Below, piece after piece: positions 1 through 4,910 of a DNA stretch of 11,543 nt. Location: NCBI GenBank assembly GCA_029243445.1, contig JAQWSA010000112.1:1-11543 (forward strand), in the 5' to 3' direction. The number at the start of each line of letters is the position of its first letter. Positions within the stretch are counted from its first letter, which is position 1. Made by a program: the position numbers and the translations under genes. The notes beneath the pieces were generated by a model that was given only the letters and a program-made list of their open reading frames with translations, did not search any database and was not told the DNA's origin. The stretch is from Alphaproteobacteria bacterium. GTDB lineage: Bacteria; Pseudomonadota; Alphaproteobacteria; UBA6615.

Positions 1-88
1 ATATTTTATACTATAGCTAAGAAAACCCTTATTTACGTAATACCTTGAAGAGAAAGTATCATCGGTGCAATAACACTGATACATACTA

Positions 89-94
89 TATAAT
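89..94 (+). promoter_or_regulatory. Candidate -10 box for the tRNA-Cys/tRNA-Asn transcript
   Basis: A perfect TATAAT lies 45 bases before the tRNA-Cys 5' end, a sensible distance for a tRNA leader. The matching -35 region is poor: GTGCAA at 65-70 with an 18-base spacer matches only three positions of the consensus. In DNA this AT-rich a lone TATAAT is weak evidence, so this is only a candidate. Confidence 0.35.
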
Positions 95-139
95 AGAGTA
101 TAAGGAATAATTTCCATTAAAAAAGTAGGTTTATAAGAT

Positions 140-213
140 GGCCCGGTGGCAGAGTGGTGATGCAGAGGACTGCAAATCCTTTAATGCCGGTTCGATTCCG
201 GCCCGGGCCTCCA
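140..213 (+). tRNA. tRNA-Cys (anticodon GCA)
   Basis: Complete cloverleaf. The acceptor stem pairs GGCCCGG (140-146) with CCGGGCC (203-209). The anticodon stem 165-169/177-181 closes a seven-base loop with anticodon GCA at 172-174. The T arm is GCCGG-TTCGATT-CCGGC (186-202). The discriminator base is T210, the U73 that cysteinyl-tRNA synthetase recognises, which independently supports the Cys identity. The CCA end is encoded (211-213). It lies 52 bases upstream of tRNA-Asn on the same strand and is probably co-transcribed with it. All stems are intact and the gene looks functional. Confidence 0.97.
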
Positions 214-265
214 TTAAATACTATTGCGTATAGGCCTACGTTTGTTATAAAGCCGCATAATACAT

Positions 266-341
266 TCCGGCGTAGCTCAGTTGGTAGAGCAAGCGACTGT
301 TAATCGCTGGGTCGCAGGTTCGAGTCCTGCCGCCGGAGCCA
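266..341 (+). tRNA. tRNA-Asn (anticodon GUU)
   Basis: Complete cloverleaf. The acceptor stem pairs TCCGGCG (266-272) with CGCCGGA (331-337). The discriminator is G338 and the CCA end is encoded at 339-341. The anticodon loop CTGTTAA (297-303) carries GTT at 299-301. The D arm (GCTCAGTTGGTAGAGC) and T arm (GCAGG-TTCGAGT-CCTGC) are canonical. It is second in a Cys-Asn tandem and followed by a hairpin plus T-rich tract that probably ends transcription. A diverged copy of its 3' part lies at 508-552, so this gene may have served as an integration site in the past. Confidence 0.97.
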
Positions 342-351
342 ATTAAAACGT

Positions 352-389
352 AGCAATTCCAATGGGTTGCTGGAATATTTTTCTTTCTT
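352..389 (+). terminator. Probable terminator of the tRNA transcript
   Basis: AGCAA (352-356) pairs with TTGCT (367-371). With one bulged T, an inner TCC/GGG helix (358-360/364-366) closes an AAT loop. A T-rich run (377-389, interrupted by A and C) follows a few bases later, as in an intrinsic terminator. An overlapping alternative stem is ATTCCA (356-361)/TGGAAT (371-376), which sits directly against the T tract. The placement, 11 bases after tRNA-Asn, fits. The stem is short, so confidence is moderate. Confidence 0.5.
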
Positions 390-415
390 CTGCAAATACT
401 TATAGAAATGCTGAA

Positions 416-456
416 CACGATTTATCGTGGACTAATGCCCGGGGAAAACCTCGCAT
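416..456 (+). other. Two consecutive small hairpins between tRNA-Asn and the tRNA relic
   Basis: CACGA (416-420) pairs with TCGTG (425-429) around a four-base loop. Next, ATGC (435-438) pairs with GCAT (453-456). After a two-base bulge, GGGG (441-444) pairs with CCTC (449-452, one G-U) around an AAAA tetraloop. They lie in the otherwise gene-free stretch 342-600. They may be remnants of a structured RNA or chance. No open frame or known RNA family is recognised here. Confidence 0.3.
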
Positions 457-507
457 CTGCAGTTAATGTAGCAAAAATCATACTTAAATACGTAAAATAA
501 ATACTAA

Positions 508-552
508 CTATTAACCAGATTCTCGCAGGTTCGGTTTCTACCGCGGGAACCA
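508..552 (+). pseudogene. Decayed 3' half of a tRNA, tRNA-Asn-like
   Basis: This 45-base stretch aligns without gaps to positions 297-341 of the intact tRNA-Asn (anticodon loop through CCA), with about 31 of 45 bases identical. The match includes 11 consecutive bases (TCGCAGGTTCG) and a terminal CCA. The anticodon loop reads CTATTAA against CTGTTAA. It cannot be functional. The T stem has a C-A mismatch, the loop position equivalent to conserved A58 is G, the anticodon stem does not pair, and no 5' acceptor strand complementary to CGCGGGA is visible upstream. It could be an old integration scar (att-like repeat of a tRNA 3' end) or a leftover of tandem tRNA duplication. No integrase is in the window to decide. 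Confidence 0.65.
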
Positions 553-600
553 TTAAATTTATTTAAATGTGCTTAAAAGCTTAATCTGGTTGAAATATAT

Positions 601-1989
601 TCAAAATAAAGCTTCAGGAAGGTAAGTGGCAATCACCGGAAATCTAACAATTAGCACCATGCCTATTAGCATAATAATCCAATAGGGTGTTGAACTCTTA
701 AAAATAGTCATAACATTCATCTCTGGATCTATGTCTTGGATCGCAGACTTAACAGTATATACCAAAAGGCCAAATGGCGGAGTTAAAAGTCCTGCCTCAA
801 TAGCAATTATAGCAATTATAGCAAAAGCAATTGGATCAAAACCAACCTTTACAGCTATAGGAGAAAATATTGCCGCGGTTAGAAGCATGATCGAGATCGA
901 ATCTATAATCATTCCTAAAGCAAACCATATCAAAACCATGACCGCAATTATTGCCCAAGTTGCCATACCCGAACCTATAAAGAGACTTTCAATTGCATTA
1001 GCCATTCCTGTCATGGCTAATGTGCGTGAGTAAAGGGAAGCCGCTACTAGTAAGAGTAAAATGGGCGCCGAAGTTTTACCAACAGATAAAATTGCATCTA
1101 TAAAGTCGTGATATTTCAAACCTTTGAGTAAAGCTAGAATAAGTCCAATAAATGCTCCTGCGCCGGCTCCTTCAGTTGGAGAAAACACACCAAACCATAT
1201 ACCTCCTAGGACCGCTACAATAACAGCTATAATACCACATAAGCTTATAATAAATTGATTGGTTGATACATTGTTAGGATCTTTATCCACTTCATTATAA
1301 CTAGCTGAATTATTATTAATCACTTGACTAGTTTTATTATGTATTGAGCCTGCACCGACAACCGAAGGCTTTATAATAGCCATTCCAAATATATAAATAA
1401 TAAAGAGCGTCATAAGAAGCAGCCCTGGGAAAACTCCTGCTGCAAATAATTGACCAATTGATTGTTCAGTAAGTATTCCCCAAACAATCATCAAAACACT
1501 AGGTGGTATAAGCATTCCTAAACAACTTGATCCCGCCACAGCTCCTAAAGCGAAACCCTTATGGTAACCGAAACGTTTCATCTCCGGATATGCAATTCGA
1601 GAGAATGTGGCTGCAGAAGCAATACTCACACCAGTTACAAATGAGAATAAGGCGTTACCAAAAACTGTGGCAATAGCAAGCCTTCCTGGAAGTCTCCGAA
1701 GCATTCTATTTATTCCTCGGTAGACGTCGGTGACAGTACCAGACTTACTAATAAATTCCCCCATTAAGAGAAATAAAGGAATCACCGCAAACACGTAATC
1801 ACGAATTGCTTCATAAGCAGTCGCAGCAAGCATAGTCTGAACGGTTCTGAAGGCATAGCTGTCACCTCCTGTAACCAAAAAAATTCCTAGAGCACTAGTC
1901 ATACCTAATGCGATTGCGATATGAACACCGATCGCAACCAATGCAATTAGACAGACAATCAGAAGGACGGCTGTATTTACTTCGAACAC
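601..1989 (-). CDS. dctM: TRAP transporter large permease subunit (DctM family)
   Basis: Large membrane subunit of a tripartite ATP-independent periplasmic (TRAP) transporter, which performs the ion-coupled import step in the inner membrane. The 462-residue protein is almost wholly hydrophobic helices. It carries family signatures: LGMLIPPS at residues 158-165, PTEGAGAGAF at 271-280, and EAGLLTPPFGL at 398-408. The start is GTG (1989-1987), supported by AAGGAG ten bases upstream (2005-2000). It is last in the - strand order dctP-dctQ-dctM, 26 bases after dctQ. Oddity: residues about 208-245 form a hydrophilic, Asn-rich segment (including NNNSASYNEVDKDPNN) between the two halves, making the protein longer than the roughly 425 residues usual for the family. 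The substrate cannot be told from this subunit. Confidence 0.93.
   Translation of the reverse strand: MFEVNTAVLLIVCLIALVAIGVHIAIALGMTSALGIFLVTGGDSYAFRTVQTMLAATAYEAIRDYVFAVIPLFLLMGEFISKSGTVTDVYRGINRMLRRLPGRLAIATVFGNALFSFVTGVSIASAATFSRIAYPEMKRFGYHKGFALGAVAGSSCLGMLIPPSVLMIVWGILTEQSIGQLFAAGVFPGLLLMTLFIIYIFGMAIIKPSVVGAGSIHNKTSQVINNNSASYNEVDKDPNNVSTNQFIISLCGIIAVIVAVLGGIWFGVFSPTEGAGAGAFIGLILALLKGLKYHDFIDAILSVGKTSAPILLLLVAASLYSRTLAMTGMANAIESLFIGSGMATWAIIAVMVLIWFALGMIIDSISIMLLTAAIFSPIAVKVGFDPIAFAIIAIIAIEAGLLTPPFGLLVYTVKSAIQDIDPEMNVMTIFKSSTPYWIIMLIGMVLIVRFPVIATYLPEALF
801..824. repeat. Short 9-bp tandem repeat inside dctM
   Basis: The unit TAGCAATTA occurs twice in tandem, followed by a partial third copy (TAGCAA). 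On the coding strand it encodes the repetitive Ala-Ile-Ile run of a transmembrane helix (FAIIAIIAIEAG, around residues 389-400). The length is a multiple of three, so copy-number change would stay in frame. It is probably a by-product of hydrophobic codon use. Confidence 0.4.
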
Positions 1990-2015
1990 GCTAGGAGTTC
2001 TCCTTTTACCAAGCC

Positions 2016-2540
2016 TTAAATCGAAGAAGTTTCTGGATCAACTTCTGCATCCAGTAACTCAGGTTTGAATATGTCCAGATAAGCCATTACGAGATAGTTT
2101 ATCATAGCCAATCCACTACCTATCATCACAGTCCAACGTGCAGGCCAAGACGGAACACGTATTGCCCCCTCACCTTCATACTCACCCTCAGTAAATGACC
2201 TTATGCTTTCATCTAATCCGCCAGTTATAATCATCAAGAAAAATACTGCACCCAACAAATAACCAAATGCTAAAAAAATGCGCTGTATAGTTGATGGTAG
2301 GTGTATAACTAGAAAATCAGCGTGAAGCATTGATCGACTGCGAATAGCATAGCCTGCTTGAAGAAACACAATAATTACTATTGAAGCTGTAACAAGTTCA
2401 GCAGTTCCATTTATAGGTGCGTCAAAAGCACCACGACCAATTATATCAGCCAGAATTAAGAAGGTTAAGCCAAAGGCCCAAACAGCAGCAACTATCATAA
2501 GAAACTTCGAAATACGATCACTGAGTACAATTAGATTCAT
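2016..2540 (-). CDS. dctQ: TRAP transporter small permease subunit (DctQ family)
   Basis: Small membrane subunit of the TRAP transporter, which partners DctM. At 174 residues it has the usual family size. Four hydrophobic segments are visible (roughly residues 13-35, 46-66, 85-106 and 132-153) with the charged loop ESIRSFTEGEYEGE between the third and fourth. IPSWPARW-like wording near residue 130 (here VPSWPARWTVMIGSGL) is typical of DctQ proteins just before the last helix. The start ATG (2540) is preceded by a GAGAG Shine-Dalgarno-like site. It follows dctP after a 154-bp gap containing a strong hairpin and precedes dctM by 26 bases, the normal operon arrangement. Confidence 0.9.
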   Translation of the reverse strand: MNLIVLSDRISKFLMIVAAVWAFGLTFLILADIIGRGAFDAPINGTAELVTASIVIIVFLQAGYAIRSRSMLHADFLVIHLPSTIQRIFLAFGYLLGAVFFLMIITGGLDESIRSFTEGEYEGEGAIRVPSWPARWTVMIGSGLAMINYLVMAYLDIFKPELLDAEVDPETSSI

Positions 2541-2625
2541 TTATCTCTCGTATAAACGAAACATGGTTCAACAATACATGTAACTGGTTTATATTAGTTC
2601 TAGTCGAAATTTGACCGGAAAAGTA

Positions 2626-2665
2626 ATTACCGGCCGATTAACTAAATAGTTAGTCGACCGGTAAT
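2626..2665 (-). terminator. Long hairpin between dctP and dctQ (attenuator or mRNA stabiliser)
   Basis: Positions 2626-2644 pair with 2647-2665 as a near-perfect 19-base inverted repeat. There is one C-A mismatch and one G-U pair, and the tight centre leaves a four-base loop. It sits 30 bases after the dctP stop on the - strand. On that strand only a short TTTT follows, not a proper T run, so full termination is unlikely. Partial termination or protection of the dctP message from 3' exonucleases would raise binding-protein levels over the membrane subunits. That is a known arrangement for binding-protein operons, but inferred here. Confidence 0.7.
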
Positions 2666-2694
2666 GTATATATTTAAATTAGCTAAGCCTAATA

Positions 2695-3777
2695 TTACTT
2701 AACTACGTAACGAACCGGCCACTTATAGCCTTGTTTCTCAGCCGCTGATAAATAGTCATTGAGGATAGCCTTTGCAGGAAAACCTTTTCCTTCAAGTTCG
2801 TTGGCATGTTTCTGTGGCCAATGAGCTAACCCCTTGGCCCATCCTAGACGAACATCAGCAGGAAGATCTGTAACGGTAATATTTTTCCGCAACCAAGCCA
2901 TGTCTTTTTCATAACCAACTTTATTTGCTGACCCAGTCAATGTCTGGAAACGTCCAGCCACTTCCCGTATAACAGGTTTCACATCGGCTGGGAGACGTTC
3001 CCAGAAACGATTATTTACTGTTAATCCATGCCAAGTGATTGATCCAAAACCAATGGTTGTATAGTACTTACCAACCTCATGAAGTTTAAACACTGGGCCC
3101 CAAGCACTTGGGAACATAATGCCACCTTCAGCAACACCAGTCTTTATTTTCTGATACCAGCCCGGTAGGCCATCAGTTACAGGTACAATTCCTACACCAG
3201 CTTGTTTCATCCAGTTTAGATTTAAACCGGCACCTAAAATCTTATGCCCCTTAAGATCCTCAAGTTTTTCCCATGCAAAGTTTGTTCCTAAATTATAACC
3301 ACCATCGCCAATAATTGCGATTAAAGTTTGACCATAATTTTGAAAACGTTTAGCTAAACTAGGGTACTTATTATATATTTCTGCTGCTGCACCCACACTT
3401 TGTACGGGATCCATAGTTCCAAACGGAAGCATAATCTGGAAAGCGTGCATAGGTAATTTTGAAGCTTCAAAACAATAGCAAAATCCACCAATATCAACTA
3501 CGCCATTCTGTACACCTTCAAAAGTATCAAAAACTTTGACTATAGAGCCACTATAACCTTCTATAAACTTGACTTTATGACTGGTCTTAGATTCTACAGC
3601 TTTTTGTAATTCGGATTGAAAGTAGTTTTTCATTAGTCCTGCATAAACAACTGTCGGCGGATGACCTGATGCAATGCGTATATTTATTTGATCAGCTTTC
3701 ACTGTAGCGTTAAGCCCAAATGAACTAACAGTAAGTAGAGCTGCCGATATTAACCCTAATAAAAACTTATGTTTCAT
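2695..3777 (-). CDS. dctP: TRAP transporter substrate-binding protein (DctP family)
   Basis: Periplasmic solute-binding protein that delivers ligand to the DctQM permease. The 360-residue product starts with a clear Sec signal peptide (MKHKF, hydrophobic core to about residue 22, likely cleavage after VKA28). The mature part has the DctP layout, including LEDLKGHKI (172-180) and the later WYQKIKTGVAEGGIMFPSAW (207-226). The ATG start is well supported by GGGAGG five bases upstream. Oddity: the motif normally reading LKGxKIR has Leu at residue 181, where most DctP proteins have the arginine that salt-bridges the substrate carboxylate. Two cysteines (CYC, 100-102) lie in the mature part. The ligand is therefore not safely called a C4-dicarboxylate. 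First gene of the dctPQM set; NIPSNAP lies 237 bp upstream on the same strand. Confidence 0.92.
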   Translation of the reverse strand: MKHKFLLGLISAALLTVSSFGLNATVKADQINIRIASGHPPTVVYAGLMKNYFQSELQKAVESKTSHKVKFIEGYSGSIVKVFDTFEGVQNGVVDIGGFCYCFEASKLPMHAFQIMLPFGTMDPVQSVGAAAEIYNKYPSLAKRFQNYGQTLIAIIGDGGYNLGTNFAWEKLEDLKGHKILGAGLNLNWMKQAGVGIVPVTDGLPGWYQKIKTGVAEGGIMFPSAWGPVFKLHEVGKYYTTIGFGSITWHGLTVNNRFWERLPADVKPVIREVAGRFQTLTGSANKVGYEKDMAWLRKNITVTDLPADVRLGWAKGLAHWPQKHANELEGKGFPAKAILNDYLSAAEKQGYKWPVRYVVK

Positions 3778-3924
3778 TCTAACCTCCCAATTTATTAATT
3801 ATTAAACATATATAATCTAGCGGTATCTAGACCCATATTATTCGAAGACTTCTTCGCCTAAATAGCATGTAAATATTTTTGTTAGACTGTTATTAGTTAC
3901 GGATGTGGTAATAATTGTCAAACC

Positions 3925-3943
3925 TTAGGTATATTATACTTAA
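3925..3943 (-). promoter_or_regulatory. Operator-like inverted repeat overlapping a TATAAT upstream of dctP
   Basis: TTAGGTATA-T-TATACTTAA is a 9+1+9 inverted repeat with one mismatch pair. On the - strand it contains TATAAT (3938-3933), which could be the -10 element of a dctP promoter about 150 bases before the start codon. No good -35 is seen. A dyad covering a -10 box is what a repressor site would look like, but the AT richness makes chance plausible. A second small dyad, CGAAGA-CT-TCTTCG, lies at 3843-3856. Confidence 0.35.
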
Positions 3944-4014
3944 GTATTGCACAAAACCCTAACAAATTTTGTTTTGCGTTCTGTTTACAATAAAAAATAC
4001 AGCCCTAAGTTTAA

Positions 4015-4650
4015 TTACTTAAGTGGTGAAAAACTTGCAGGCCATAAAAGAGTTGAAGTCATCTCTACCAGTAGCGGAGCTCCATAGGCTGAAAATTCCT
4101 TCCACGCCGCTTCTTGCAAAACACCATCTCTAGCAATTTTTCGCTCATTTGTATCCTTATAAGCCCATAGATGACAAACTTCATTAGGGTCTGGAGATTG
4201 TGTAATCCAAGCACAAATATTTTTCGAATATAATTCACGCGTTGGCATTACCTCTACGAACCTCTTCATCCACTCACCAACGTTACCAGGTTTAATTCTA
4301 TAATTTCTAAACTCATAAAAATTGCCCTGATCATTTGGCGGCGAAAGATCACGATGAGCTTCCATAAATCTTAGTTCTTGCTTAATTATGGACGGCCTTA
4401 TAACAGGAATATATTCTTTAACCCATGCATCCAGACTACCAAGTTCTTTACGCAGTCTATCGCGTTCGGCCATATTATCATAACTCCATAAATGCATAAC
4501 CTGATTTAGTGGGCCTATATCGGTAAACCAGTAACCTTCTAATTTTCCATAGTTATCTCCTCTAACTGGACGTCCTATGTCTTCATTAGCCTTTAACATA
4601 GCGGGAATAGAACCAGCCTTGAGAGTATATGTTCTTAATTCATATATCAT
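4015..4650 (-). CDS. NIPSNAP family protein with two tandem domains
   Basis: A 211-residue protein made of two NIPSNAP (dimeric alpha/beta-barrel, ferredoxin-like) repeats. The first begins MIYELRTYTLKAGSIPAML (residues 1-19) and includes VMHLWSYDNMAERDRLR. The second begins FYEFRNYRIKPGNVGEWM (about 111-128) and includes VCHLWAYKDTNERK. The paired Y-E-L/F-R-x-Y-x-x-K-x-G and HLW-Y signatures identify both copies. No signal peptide or membrane segment is seen, so it is presumably cytoplasmic. The ATG has a GGGGAAG Shine-Dalgarno site. The family has no agreed enzymatic role; bacterial members often sit beside catabolic genes. Here it lies upstream of the TRAP genes and divergent from a DRE-TIM enzyme, which suggests a link to the same substrate (inference). 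Confidence 0.88.
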   Translation of the reverse strand: MIYELRTYTLKAGSIPAMLKANEDIGRPVRGDNYGKLEGYWFTDIGPLNQVMHLWSYDNMAERDRLRKELGSLDAWVKEYIPVIRPSIIKQELRFMEAHRDLSPPNDQGNFYEFRNYRIKPGNVGEWMKRFVEVMPTRELYSKNICAWITQSPDPNEVCHLWAYKDTNERKIARDGVLQEAAWKEFSAYGAPLLVEMTSTLLWPASFSPLK

Positions 4651-4744
4651 TTTACTTCCCCATTAGTTTTAACATTAAATATTTCATGGTTTGAGTATTT
4701 TGCTTTATCGCATTGTCATAGATAAGACGCCAATAAAAAAATTT

Positions 4745-4753
4745 ATTATAGCA
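4745..4753 (-). promoter_or_regulatory. Extended -10 promoter candidate for the NIPSNAP gene
   Basis: On the - strand this reads TGCTATAAT, a perfect TGn-TATAAT extended -10 element that can work without a good -35; none is seen. It lies about 95 bases upstream of the NIPSNAP start codon, inside the 260-bp divergent region shared with the DRE-TIM gene. Confidence 0.45.
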
Positions 4754-4780
4754 CCTTGCCCCACTTATAAAATGGACGCG

Positions 4781-4809
4781 TTGACTTGTAGGTTAGTGTT
4801 TTCTACATT
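4781..4809 (+). promoter_or_regulatory. Sigma70-type promoter candidate for the DRE-TIM enzyme gene
   Basis: TTGACT (4781-4786, five of six consensus bases) is followed after 17 bases by TACATT (4804-4809, four of six). The predicted start of transcription near 4816 would give a leader of about 95 bases. It is back to back with the NIPSNAP promoter candidate at 4745-4753, so one regulator bound between them could control both directions. Confidence 0.5.
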
Positions 4810-4910
4810 CTGGCTGAATATAAAGATTAAGGGAGCCTTCTGGTTCTAATCTAACAATTTTTAATAAACCGGCAGTCTGCTATGACCAGCCACCGGCGGA
4901 GATACTATTT

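Noticed and set aside
451..473. Possible 5' (D-arm) half of the decayed tRNA
   Set aside because: Only about 10 of 23 bases match the tRNA-Asn D-arm region, and the distance to the 3' half is about 29 bases too long, so it cannot be distinguished from chance.
342..552. A tmRNA (ssrA) gene ending in the tRNA-like 508-552 segment
   Set aside because: No tag-peptide reading frame resembling the alphaproteobacterial ANDN...AA type is seen, there is no G-U pair or 5' partner for the acceptor, and the T loop lacks the conserved A58. A decayed tRNA half explains it better.
731..1033. Open + strand frame of about 100 codons
   Set aside because: It is antisense to the clearly genuine dctM and its product is a repetitive Ile/Ala-rich string with no family resemblance.
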